From Stachybotrys elegans (Eukaryota > Ascomycota > Sordariomycetes > Hypocreales > Stachybotryaceae): a DNA stretch of 64,000 bases. The notes beneath the pieces were generated by a model. It saw only the letters and a program-made list of their open reading frames with translations, was not told the origin of the DNA and made no database searches. Shown in pieces: positions 31,154 to 40,967 of this stretch (positions are counted from its first letter, which is position 1; every line of letters begins with the position of its first letter). Both the position numbers and the translations under genes were made by a program. The stretch is taken from the NCBI GenBank assembly GCA_020746835.1, contig JAGPNK010000023.1:1-64000 (forward strand), read 5' to 3'.

Positions 31154-33481
31154 AAACAAATGCAGAACCGCTGCTCTCTTGGGTCCCCCGGGCGCAACGG
31201 CCTATCAAGACTGAAGTTAGCTCCTAGGCTATTGAGAGATCCGGCAGTGGGAGCTTCAGCCCATCTTGAGAAGAAAACTGGAGGTTGGGCAATTGGAACA
31301 ATGGTGCGGTATCAGGAACAACTACCCTAGAGCACGCTGAGCCAGCCTTCCGAAGATGTTGTTGCATTTGGAAGGCCTACTGGTTGCCTAAGCAGTGCCT
31401 GGGGCCCTGTATGTAGATTAGCTAGTTTGGCTACAGCAGCCTTCAATTTAAGCCAATCCTGCCTCTCTGATCCTTCTGAAAACCACGTCTGACTTCCTGC
31501 TGAACCGAGTCTGAGACCTTACATCATGTACAAGGGAGTGGCATCATGGCTCAATATGTTTCTTTGCGGACCTTTGGGTATCTACGGCTAATACTCGAGA
31601 ATAACTGCCAGTAATCAATTATAACTTGTCATTTCCTGTGCAGTCAATTTTCTAACAAGCCTTTGCAGAGTCGGTTTGGTCCGGTCTGGTCGTGAACAGG
31701 GGTTTGGAAAATATTACCTAACACGGGCGATGCATTACGACTCTCCTCGACGTCGCTGCTGACCAATTTCGGCCGTACTCTGTTGTTATTACCTAAGTGA
31801 CTAATAGCGAGAGGAAGGACCTGGATTTTTTTTTATCTCCTTGTTGGTCATCACGCGATATCTTATGCTGCAGTTGGCCGGCAAGTCGACGAAAGGATTG
31901 TGGATGTAGCCCTCCAACCACTTAGATGACTTACCAAACTGTCGGGTTGCGCTAATCGTTTTCGGCCTAATCCTGTCCTCTGATGCAAGGGGTTTGTACC
32001 ATGCAGACTTATGGAGACTAAAGGATTCTTATCCATGATAGAGTTTATTTTCACGGCAGTTGAAGTCGGAGACACCGATACCATGACTCGCCCCTCCTCG
32101 TAACAATCAAAAGTTTCCCCTAGCAGGGCAGAAGCGAGGTTCTGTCGCGTTTTCAACTAACTGGCTAACTCTCCATGACTGACAGCCCTGTTCTAGAATG
32201 ACCCGGTTTTGGGGCTGCAAGAAGTGAGAGACATTACATAGTGAAGGTCAGCATAGGACAAGAAATGGGAACACTTCCACAAATCGATCCCAGTCAGTGT
32301 AGACGTTGCCCCCACCATTGTTGAGGACGGCCGCCTAGAAGAATTTTCCAATGACGTAAACTATGTAAAACGAGCGTCTTTCCCGGGCACGTCCAATTTG
32401 CCGAGTCGTCCTCAATTTTTAAAACCAACTCGAGCTTGTTGGTCCGGTGATCCGAATGAAACCAAGGTATGATGTGGGTCTACGAAAAGTAATGTATGCT
32501 TGATTGTATGCCGTCGTGTGATGGTCTAACGGCAACTGGTTTCTGAAAATTTTGGGTCTGCGTCGCTTTGGCCACTTACATGAGTTACCATCGTGTCGGG
32601 TCGCGCTGATCTTGCTAGCTGCGGAGTCGCCGTAGACGCAAACATGCGGAGATGCATATGCAGAGGGGCGACGATCTCCGGTGCGGATTGGGAACTTATT
32701 AAGATATTATCACCAACCAGCCCCCCACACAATCCCATAGGATTCACAGGATCCACCACCACCCCTGTCTGATTTTGATGTCTGAATCTAGCTGCCGGAA
32801 AGACTCGGGGATATGGCGGCGGTTAGAACAGCCATCCGCACATATCGGAAGTCTCATAGCCACCTCCATGAGGATTCAATTAACGGCCAGTGTGGTATTC
32901 TAGAAGGATTCATCTGGCACCTGGGCCCGTGCGGCTAGCAGAGGTGGATATTTTTCTTGCTTTCTTTTCTTTTTCGGAAAAATTGGTAATAAATGTGACA
33001 TACAAGGAGTGGACCTCAGTGGGAAAGGAATCGACGAACAAGAAAAGGGTCTCGATCTCGCCCCCTCCATACGAGACCAAGTTTGCCCCCTCGTATACCG
33101 TCGGGAATCACACCAGTGAATGACCTCGGCAATCAACAATAGCCTAGCCACCCCTCTTCTGTATTACCAATCCGCCTCGTGATGTATGCCTCGCGGGATC
33201 AAAGAACAAAGCCAACAGAAATAGATGACCCACTCATAATGCCCTACGTCATGTCACTTGACCCTCCTGCTTGCGTAAACCCCCGCACATGCTTTGGCTG
33301 ATGTGTGTGTGAACAAAAAATCAAAGTTAGCGTGGGCATGTGATCTTAAAGCCAGCAGGTGAACCAAACGATTATGTTAGCTCCATGAAGTCTAATTACA
33401 GATCTCCCCCAATCGTTACTTCCACGAAGTCTAATCGTTGGTGCGATGTAAAATATACTATTCTTAGAACCCTGTTCTCCA
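31154..33481. other. gene-poor, decayed repeat segments
   Basis: Minus frames at 31863-32156 and 32526-32762 share a short block (PD-x-x-V-x-H-x-SG) because they lie on diverged copies of one repeat, so they are not independent genes. A CCC-GGTTTT-GGG occurs at 32202-32213 without an assigned target gene. The last 300 bases before 33482 are the 3' side of the ferric reductase gene. Confidence 0.4.
31925..32612. repeat. two diverged copies of a dispersed repeat (third near 24970)
   Basis: CACTTAGATGACTTACCAAA with CTGTCGGGTTGCGCTAATC (about 31919-31957) parallels CACTTACATGAGTTACCATC with GTGTCGGGTCGCGCTGATC (about 32573-32611), and both match about 24965-25005. Differences are largely transitions. 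Confidence 0.5.
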
Positions 33482-35173
33482 TCAAGGCATGTTGCGCTCG
33501 GTTGCCAAACTACTAAATTTGTCTGGTCGAAATTCAAGTTCCTTCAGAGAAACAACATCACCTCTTAGGTCAGAGACTGATTTACGGATTGAAACCCCTG
33601 TGTCTTTGTCCACACAAGCTATTCAAGGTCAGTAAGTGATGGAATCGATCGTATCTGGCTATCACTTACTCAAAATGGCTAAGCGACCCTGTCGCTGTCC
33701 CGACTCTTGTTTGACAATACTGTCAACGTTCATTGCCTTGTACGTCACATCGATTTCAAGATCGCCCCGTGGAATACGGCTTCCCTCCTTGGTCTCGAGT
33801 GAAAGGTAGTCAGACAAAACATATATCTGAATGTTGAGGATCTAGCTTCTGTTAGCACCTGTTGTAGGACAGCGAAACTATCAACCAACCTGAGACACAT
33901 CCTGACTTGTCAACTCAATCATCCTATCCGCGACCCATGCCATATGAACTTGTTTAAGTGTCAGCTGAGTTAAGAATGCTGTCAGTTGGTTTGTTACCTT
34001 CACGCTCTACTTGCCAGTATAACTGGATCTTTTTGGTCCTAGACTGGCCCGTCTGAGACCTATTTAGAAGCTGCCAGATGTATGATAGCTGAGCCGCGAT
34101 TCCGATTCCTGTTGCGAATAGCAAGACTGTACCATATGAATCCAAGTCAAGTTCTCGTCCGTATGGTCCTTCTATCAAGGCTACCATTTCGGCACTATTG
34201 TTCAGCTCAATACTACGGTGGGAGCAGAGCTGTTTTGTGAATCCATGTTTCTTCTCGATAATGAGTACGATGTAGTCGCTGCCATCCTTGCTATACCACC
34301 AAGCAACACAAAAGGGATGAAGCTGCGCGAAAGAAGTGCGGCTTACTCCTGGCATATATAAATTTATATACTGCCCAGCTCGATATGTCCATTTTCTTGG
34401 TAGTCGTACATGTACATGAACAGCATCCAAAAGAGGTATGTTTTCTTGTCTTGACCTCCTGTAGACAATAGTGTGTATGGACGCTCGACTGAGAGGCTTT
34501 TTGAAACCTACGCTGCGATATATTGTGAGAGTAAGCCGCCGCAAAACTGTTACTATCAGCAACCCGACAGCTATGGTCAGGTAAATAGTTGGAGGTGTGA
34601 AAACAGATGTTGGGTTATGTAGATAAAGCGCAGCAATGACCGCGCCGCTCAGTATGTAGTGCGAGTTAATAAATATTTCGTAGCCACGTCGGCGCAAGAC
34701 GCTGGACAGACAAATGGCAAAAATTAGTACGGTTGCCTGTTGGCCTGCGTTAGTCGGCAAAATCACGTCCTAAATCCCAAGGGCCAACTTACGGCAATAG
34801 CCGCTGCCAACGACGGAGTAAGGGAGTCCGGTCTTTCGGTTGACAAAGTGACTATGAGATGGACAGTGCCCTCGACAACAAGGATCCCGCTGAGCCAGCG
34901 ATGTATGATGGCGAAAAATCCTGCGCCAACGCCATACCCCTTGACAGTCACGTTCATTTGACCTCCTAAAAATAGTGGCATGATGTTGATGGTGGAGACC
35001 AGCCCAGCTCGTTTTCCAAGCCCACGCACATCGCTGACACCAATGGATAAAGCAAGAGAGTTGCCTAGTATCAAGAATAGCGGCAAAATAAGATCAACCC
35101 AGGTTACGATTCCTAGGTACCTGAGGTACCGGGGAAGGACTTTGTAGACTGTAAGCCACTGACTAACACTCAT
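33482..35173 (-). CDS. ferric/metalloreductase (FRE), copy 1
   Basis: Exons 35173-34793, 34736-33998, 33948-33890, 33841-33670 and 33618-33482 give 495 residues. A membrane haem domain carries histidine pairs IIHRWLSGILVVEGTVH and NSHYILSGAVIAALYLH. An FAD-binding segment follows (GQYINLYMPGV, LHPFCVAWW, where HPF is usually followed by S or T). The NAD(P)H part has GPYGRELDLDSYG and LLFATGIGIAAQLSYI, ending with KELEFRP. Splicing the last three short introns supplies the NADPH-side C-terminus; the unspliced frame stops early at 33954. Family members pass electrons from NADPH through FAD and haem to reduce iron or copper outside the cell. FRE is a recurrent Starship cargo family. Divergent from the MADS-like gene, with a CArG-like site between them. 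Related to copy 2 at 60.6 kb. Confidence 0.8.
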
Positions 35174-35253
35174 GGCGCTCAGCGGAGGAAATGCGTATTA
35201 TTTTTGAGAATGCAATTGAGGGCGAAGGCAGGGTTAAATACTACTAGAAGAGT

Positions 35254-35265
35254 CCCAAAATTGGG
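35254..35265. promoter_or_regulatory. CCC-N6-GGG element between FRE1 and the MADS-like gene
   Basis: CCC-AAAATT-GGG, a perfect CArG core. It is 81 bases upstream of the FRE start at 35173 (-) and 135 bases upstream of the MADS-like start at 35400 (+). Confidence 0.7.
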
Positions 35266-35399
35266 CCCAAAGATGAAGGTACCAGACATGGCGGCGGAGA
35301 GTCCTTATTTAAGGACAAACCATCTGCTTCCCAATCTCCCCGCGATCCAATGCCTACTCTCACTTCTTCGAGACCTTTGTTTGATTTGGTCTCAGCAAG

Positions 35400-35867
35400 A
35401 TGGCGAACTCGAAAGTTTCTGTTCGAAAACACAATAAAAAGCTCAATAGAAATCTTCAGGGTCTATTGAGTAAGTGCTACAAATATGGAAAGCTCCATGG
35501 CGTCAGGTTAGCCTTATACATCGAGTACGTAGAAAAAGAGGACTTCCTCTCTTTCGAGTCAGATGAGCAGCATTTTGGAATTAAGCAAATCACAGAAAAA
35601 GTAAGTAAAGCACTGGGATTTACACATTGCCCTATTCTGACCTCATTATAGAAAGCCCATGATAAAACGAGGAAGCTTTCGCCGGAGGACGTAGAGAAGA
35701 AGCTGGGTATTGCCCCCAAGGGCGTGAAGCGCAAGGCCAATAATTCGAACACAGGCCAAGCTTTGGTTCAGCCTAGATTGAAAACACGACGAAGGCCTGA
35801 GATACGCTCGTTTCCGGAGCTGCCGGAGTTTGACATATCTGTCCTGAAGCAACAGCATGGCAAATAA
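35400..35867 (+). CDS. MADS-box-like small protein
   Basis: Exons 35400-35600 and 35652-35867 (51-base intron, GTAAGT, acceptor TTATAG) give 138 residues. Residues 9-50 (RKHNKKLNRNLQGLLSKCYK, then YGKLHGVRLALYIEY) align without gaps with the second half of the MADS box: the basic N-x-x-R segment, the G-L-x-x-K-x-Y helix, L-x-G and the hydrophobic strand, as in SRF or Mcm1 (G-I-M-K-K-A-Y-E-L-S-T-L-T-G). The first basic arm is short. A basic tail (GVKRKANN, RLKTRRRPEIRS) could add DNA contacts or nuclear import. MADS proteins bind CArG boxes as dimers. The shared promoter element in this block contains such a core, including one in this gene's own promoter. The MADS call is by-eye and the regulatory role is inference. 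Confidence 0.6.
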
Positions 35868-36194
35868 TCAATATACTCCTCAAGTAACATGATGTATCTG
35901 AGTAATGAGGGCCTCTTTGTGCGTAATGCGACGTTCCTTTCCTAAATAATCCAAACCACATCACCAACAGTAAGTCTACAGCGTGCTAAATTTGTATTCC
36001 TGTGTCATGTGCTCTCACCTTCTTAGGCAAATAGTAATATTTGGCGCTAAACTTTCTGTTTCCACTACAGGCGGGGCGTTCACACCACTTTGCTTTGGCT
36101 CATACAGGTGGAGTGGAGGTTATGGTGGTGTGGAACAGTTTCACGGAAATAGTCGTGGTCACATTTTAGGGTACCAAAACAAGTCCCAAGAGAT

Positions 36195-36255
36195 CCCAAA
36201 ACTGGGACATCCCGAAAACAGGGACATCCCAAAACAGGGACATCCCAAAACTGGG
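36195..36255. promoter_or_regulatory. tandem array of four CArG-like elements
   Basis: Units of 16-17 bp: CCC-AAAACT-GGG (36195-36206), CCC-GAAAACA-GGG (36211-36223, spacer 7), CCC-AAAACA-GGG (36228-36239) and CCC-AAAACT-GGG (36244-36255), each followed by ACA. The array lies 112-172 bases before the ATG at 36367. It looks like a site amplified by tandem duplication. Confidence 0.75.
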
Positions 36256-36366
36256 ACACCCCATGAGTAAAGCACAATTAAAGTATAAATCAGTGGGAAA
36301 TTTCTTGTTTAGAACTTCTGGAAGGCAGAGCTTGATTTGCAGCTTAATCAGGAATCTTGTTTGAAA

Positions 36367-37444
36367 ATGACCAACCAGCTGAATGGCAAGACGACGCAGG
36401 TCACGAGGCCGACCCCTCAAAGGCCTGCTTTGCAGCTAACAAAAGGTTTAACCATGTCCGAAGGCCGCCCCATACCTGAACTCCATGAAAACAAGGCCAC
36501 CACCCGAACGCAAGGGACTGAAATGAATATGGTAAGCATGTGATGTCTCTTCGGCAATGAGGGATCTTGTTAACAGTCACAAGATGCAACCAGGCATGCA
36601 AGATGTAGCTAGGTCTACAAACATAGATCCCTTGGATCGAGACCTCTGGGCTGCGGCTCAAACGATTCGAGCATGTCGCCAAGACCGTATCGCTGTGTCA
36701 CAAGGCTATCATGCCCTGCAAGAGTCCCGAAATAAGCTGCAAAATAACTATACAGGGTTGGTGGCAGATTATGACGAGCTCTACAACAACTACGACACCC
36801 TCCGGGCGCGTTACAGTTACCTCCACAAGAAGTACAACTCTGTTCTAGCCGACTCAACAAAACTTGAAAGTGCTGAAGCGGCGCTTGAAGAGCAGAAAGC
36901 ACTTATGAGAGTCGTGGAAGCGGAACTGGCACAGACTAAAGATGAAATGGAGAAGAAGAACAATCAGGTAGCCCAACTTGAGAAGCAGCTGGCAACAATC
37001 TGGCTGCAAGGAATCGATGACCAAGGCAATGACACTGAGAGACTGAAGGCAACAATCGCAGCGCACAACCAAACCATAAACAGCTATAAGGAAGAGAATG
37101 CAGCTCAAGCTACTGAGAACATAGCCGCCAAAACGCTCATTCGGTATATGGAAGATTTCCAAAAAGAACTTGAACGAGCCCATGCACAAGAGCTAGCAAG
37201 CTTACGCCAGAAGAACAAGGATCTTGAAGAAGCTCTACGGGAGGCCGTGAAGGTGCAGGAGGAGCGGAAGGAAATTGCTGAAAAGTTGGAGATCGACAGT
37301 CAGTTGCAGAGCCAGCAATTGGCAAGCGTCAAGCAAGCTCTAGGGAATTGGCTGCCGGACCTGCATGATAACTTTGATAACATCACAACGGTCTTCGCAG
37401 AGTTGGAGAAGCGGACACGAAAGAAGAGGAAGCAAGTCCAATGA
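36367..37444 (+). CDS. long coiled-coil protein, DLWA family copy 2
   Basis: Exon 1 (36367-36531) and exon 2 (36584-37444) join across a 52-base intron (GTAAGC, branch GTTAAC, acceptor CACAAG) and give 341 residues. A frame from 36557 without exon 1 is also open, but the exon 1 model keeps phase and places the ATG at the usual distance from the CArG-like array. Residues 65-80 contain LDRDLWAAAQTIRACRQ. After that an almost continuous coiled coil runs to residue 320 (YNSVLADSTKL, ELERAHAQELASLRQKNKDL), ending in KRTRKKRKQVQ, a likely nuclear signal. It is paralogous to the minus gene at 23232-23915 and longer. No enzyme motif. Possibly structural or an adaptor. Confidence 0.65.
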
Positions 37445-37673
37445 GCTTCACTGCGCAATGTGTTCGAAGATTTAGTTTATTTTATTTTTTTTCCAGTCGT
37501 GCTTCTATCCTTCGCTAGTCAGAAATAACGGTTGATATATATATATCATTGTGGCCATTTGTCTATTTTTTCTGGCATTAAGGATGCGTGTAATTAATGT
37601 GGTCGCAAGCATATTCGCAGTGTATCATATAATTACTTTTCACCCGGATAGGCGCTCTGAACTTGATCACTTA

Positions 37674-38601
37674 TCACCATATTCTCTCTGGATTGCATTG
37701 TTGTAAACACTGTTTAACACCAAATGCAACGCTAGCGGGAATCTCGCGGCGGAGAATATCAACATCTTCCGCTGCAAGCATCTGCCCGAACGAAGCTCCA
37801 ATCACGTCATCCGAAAAAGCAAAAAGTTGGTCAAACATGTACTCAGTACCGAAATCCTCGCTGGCGAATGACGAAACAAAAGTCACGTTCGTACAGTCCG
37901 GGTTGAACTGTGTATGAACGGAACCTTGATAGAATGGTGTCATCTGATAGGGTCCAATCTCGTTCCTGATGACACGGCGTGTTCCGTCCGCGTTGTTACC
38001 CGAAACCATTTCTGTAACGAGGCGGCCTTGAACAACCAATTGCAATTCCGCAGAACGAGGGTGGACATGGAATTTATGTAAGCCACATGCTGTTATTACC
38101 TAAGTAAGTAGGAAATGAGAATCGTTCATCGGATATGACTTACGTCCGATTCGGCCGACTGCCATGCCTGTCCCTGTGCCAATGAGAGCAGGGAAAGTTC
38201 CTCGACTCGCCACCACAAACTCACCGTTATTCTCTGATTCATTTTGGGATTGGTTAAAGTCAAATACGAATTGTGAGTCGTCTCGTAGGAGGTTAATACG
38301 ATCAGAAGTGCTGTCAAGTCAAGTGATGAGTAATCATGCTAAATCGAGGAAGGAGATCAACTTACGTCTCAGCTAGCAGGAGCTGCTGATTGAGACTCAA
38401 ACTTGTGGCTGCTGGTATGCTGGAAGTACGAGTTGATATGATTCCCAACTCTGTGGACCTCATAACCTCGTCGGTCGACAGCGTGGAAAGCATGCGACTG
38501 CTGGTGGTTGAGTTGGAGAACGGAAATCTCCAAGGCGCGATAGTAGCTAGCACTGGAAAGCCACAGGCCAAAGACACTGTAATAGTGGATGACAAGTGCA
38601 T
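37674..38601 (-). CDS. germin-like secreted cupin
   Basis: Exons 38601-38366, 38310-38144 and 38089-37674 give 272 residues. The ATG at 38601 opens a signal peptide (MHLSSTITVSLACGFPVLA). The cupin core has the metal motif HKFHVHPRSAELQLVVQG (H-x-H-x-x-x-x-E region) and the second motif with FYQGSVHTQFNPDC; FVSSFASEDFGTEYMF follows. This matches fungal secreted spherulin/germin-type single-domain cupins, whose activities vary (oxalate oxidase, superoxide dismutase, or none known). Splicing brings GRIGPCGLHKFHVHP together, which supports the model. It is divergent from the small coiled-coil gene at 38854. An imperfect CArG-like element (CCCAGAAAATGG, 38729-38740) lies between. Confidence 0.75.
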
Positions 38602-38853
38602 TGCTTGAAGGTAGGTGTCTAATTTGCCAAGGATCGCGCAGCACGGTCGGACAGACGGATTGGGACATGCACCTTTATACTTGAGTGTATCAACCTTAAA
38701 TCTCCATGGTCCCATTTTACGTACCGTGCCCAGAAAATGGCCAACGGGGTACAGTTTTGTAGCCACTTGTCCCTTTCATGTACATAAAAACCTCCTCTAC
38801 CCTCTGGTCAATTGGCTGGCTCAGGTAAGGTGCATTGGGGGTTCACTAAGATC

Positions 38854-39234
38854 ATGCTAAAACATCAACGAACCAAGGCTTGGCTTGGCCTTAATGATAA
38901 AGCTCCAGAATCATTGACACCTTCAGTCAAAAATGAACCGACTCATGAAAATCCTGTCAGCAATGAAGTCTTAGGTTATTCGGAGCATCCTAGGGATAAA
39001 CAACCATGTAGACTCTCAAAGATCGTTGAGCAAAGAACCTTGGAGAACGGTCAACTCAGACAAGACTTGGCGGCTGAAAAGAGGAAAAGCCAATCAAGCA
39101 AATACCTTCAGGAAGAAGTTAGACGTGTGACAGAATCTCTTCAGCAAGTTCTCATCAGCTTTCAGAATTTCAACAACGAGTTTGGAGAGGAATCGAGAGA
39201 CTATGTCCCTCAAGTTCCCGCTAGATATAGATAG
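38854..39234 (+). CDS. small coiled-coil hypothetical protein
   Basis: Single exon, 126 residues from the ATG at 38854. The frame reaches back to 38812 without changing the conclusion. The N-terminal half is polar. The C-terminal half is a coiled coil: TLENGQLRQDLAAEKRKS, then LQEEVRRVTESLQQVLISF. This aligns loosely, without gaps, with the coiled coil of the gene at 40480 (DTENTLLRDLISAYRRN ... LEEAQAALVTLHKALSF), so the two may be distant relatives. No known domain. It shares a promoter region with the cupin gene. Confidence 0.5.
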   Translation: MLKHQRTKAWLGLNDKAPESLTPSVKNEPTHENPVSNEVLGYSEHPRDKQPCRLSKIVEQRTLENGQLRQDLAAEKRKSQSSKYLQEEVRRVTESLQQVLISFQNFNNEFGEESRDYVPQVPARYR

Positions 39235-39380
39235 AAGGGTTAAAAGGGAGTAAAATAAAAACGTCTTGAGTCCCACTGCATCACCCTAATTCACAATGAA
39301 TATGGCTAGCATGGCTATTGGTGAGCGACTACTGACTACTAGAACAATGTAGTGATTGAAAAGAAACCCTGCTAATGAAT

Positions 39381-40006
39381 CTATCTCTTATGGGTTGTTT
39401 GGGGCTCCGTTACAGAAGCTACAATCATCTTGACTTCAGATGCCCAAGCTTGTAGTTTCCTGATGTAACTCTCAATCTCGGTTTGGACTCTTGCTGCTTG
39501 TTGTTCTAGCCTTAAGTTCAAGAAATTCAGTAATTGTCGAGGATATTGACACACTGGGGGGGGGGGGGGCGAACTTACCCATTTTGTGAATCATTGACTT
39601 GTCCTTCAACTTCGGTGATCCTTTTCTCCATCTGGTCCTCAAAATTCTTCATCCTCTGACGGATCTCCTCCACAGCATGCTCAATCACCTGTTGCGTTTT
39701 TTTATCGTGACATTGCTCCTGACACTGATCAATGTCTTGCCCTGAGGAACCTTGTGCTGATGACTCTTTTGGCGAGGCGGTTTTTTCAGGCCAAGGCCAT
39801 GGAGAGAGGTCCGTGTCAAGAATGTTGTTTTGATTCTGCCGAGAATCCACGAAATTCTGTGTACCCTGGAGATTCAAGGAATACTGGGCGTCGATTTCGG
39901 CGTTTGGAAAGTTCAGAAGTAGAGCATCAAGCAGGATCTGGTCCTGTTCATTCCCATGTGAGTTCCAATCGTATGACATCATATTGGTGCTGCTCTTGGT
40001 GTTCAC
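39381..40006 (-). CDS. coiled-coil protein, PWPW family copy 2
   Basis: Exons 40006-39579 and 39510-39381 give 185 residues. The 68-base intron contains a run of 13 or more G on the plus strand. The conserved block NILDTDLSPWPWPEKTASPK sits at about residues 61-80. A coiled coil follows (EEIRQRMKNFEDQMEKRITE, then ARVQTEIESYIRKLQAWA). It is the paralogue of 22501-23045, with the intron in the same place after NG. This strongly supports both models. The start at 40006 could instead be an inner Met (MMSYDW), which would match copy 1 (MDYNW) better. A 15-bp hairpin carrying a CArG-like core lies 90-124 bases upstream. Confidence 0.7.
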
Positions 40007-40095
40007 TTTCGAAAAAGATGCAAGGTGGGATATATAAATTTTGTCCCTGTTTTCGCCACTGATCGTTGGCTCTTCGAGAGGAGCTCGTCAATGTA

Positions 40096-40130
40096 GACCA
40101 TTTCAGGGTCCACAAGACCCTGAAATGGTC
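40096..40130. repeat. perfect 15-bp hairpin, 5-base loop, in a promoter
   Basis: GACCATTTCAGGGTC-CACAA-GACCCTGAAATGGTC. Each arm carries the CCC-TGAAAT-GG core of the shared promoter element. It lies upstream of the minus gene starting at 40006. Confidence 0.85.
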
Positions 40131-40479
40131 CCTTGCAGGATCACTTCTGTAAGCAAGAGCTGATCCCGATTTTGTACCCTCCTTACATAGGTCATGAGGC
40201 CCGGTTGCGCTCATTGCTTTATTCATAGAAACAAAGTCCACCGAGCTCGAACTTCTTTCGTGAACTCCCAACAATAATCATCTTCCCCCTATCCTCAACT
40301 CTGCGCACACCGAACCACAAAAAGTCATTCCTCTGAGAATTTCAGCCCCACCCCCCCTCTTCCTCACGTCGATAGCACAGACATACGGGAAAAACTTGTT
40401 GGCGTAAGTAAGTTTTTGACAGAGGACGCTGCCATCTTATACCATTCATTCCTAGGAAGTCACCGCAGATCCCAAGGTC

Positions 40480-40788
40480 ATGCAAGACATTTCAATTAGC
40501 TCCTTGATACGTCGTGTGGACGACTTCCAAAGAGCAACGGAAATAGAAACACTTGAAAGGCTTGACACCGAAAACACACTCCTTCGCGACCTCATTTCTG
40601 CTTACCGACGGAATTGGTCCCATACGATGGATTTTTTGGAAGAGGCGCAGGCTGCGCTCGTGACTCTACATAAAGCACTGTCATTTTGCATCAGTGAAGA
40701 GATCGCCGCTGAACGAGCTGTTCTGGGATTCTGGGGCATTGGAAGTGACGGAGAAAATGCTCCGTGTGTTCCTGGAGGGTACATGTAA
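40480..40788 (+). CDS. small coiled-coil hypothetical protein
   Basis: Single coding exon, 102 residues: LIRRVDDFQRATEIETLERL, DTENTLLRDLISAYRRNW, then LEEAQAALVTLHKALSF and a tail AERAVLGFWGIGSD. The sequence looks like a real, conserved helical protein, but I cannot name it. A consensus intron (GTAAGTAAGT ... TTCATTCCTAG, about 40405-40456) lies just upstream and is probably in the 5' leader, because no upstream ATG is in frame. Confidence 0.55.
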   Translation: MQDISISSLIRRVDDFQRATEIETLERLDTENTLLRDLISAYRRNWSHTMDFLEEAQAALVTLHKALSFCISEEIAAERAVLGFWGIGSDGENAPCVPGGYM

Positions 40789-40967
40789 ATCATCTTATTT
40801 TAAGCAAGTGTCTGCGCGGTTGACGCGTCCTGCATGCTCTGCAGCGGCGGAAGGCGATGTCATGCGTAATTAGGTCTTATTTCCCCGCAAAAATCCTCCA
40901 AATTTAGAAAATAGTTCAAACCGAGTAAGTCGGCGCACATATATGAAGTTATCAGGACCCCTGTTCC

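Noticed and set aside
32202..32213. CCC-GGTTTT-GGG as another regulon site
   Set aside because: The spacer is only 4/6 A/T and no supported gene starts nearby; consistent with the expected chance background.
36195..36255. CRISPR-like array
   Set aside because: Units are 16-17 bp, directly adjacent without unique spacers, and each is a promoter-type dyad in a fungal genome.
39557..39570. Poly-G run as telomere-like or sequencing artefact
   Set aside because: It lies inside a consensus intron of a well-supported gene; length may be uncertain but no telomeric repeat is present.
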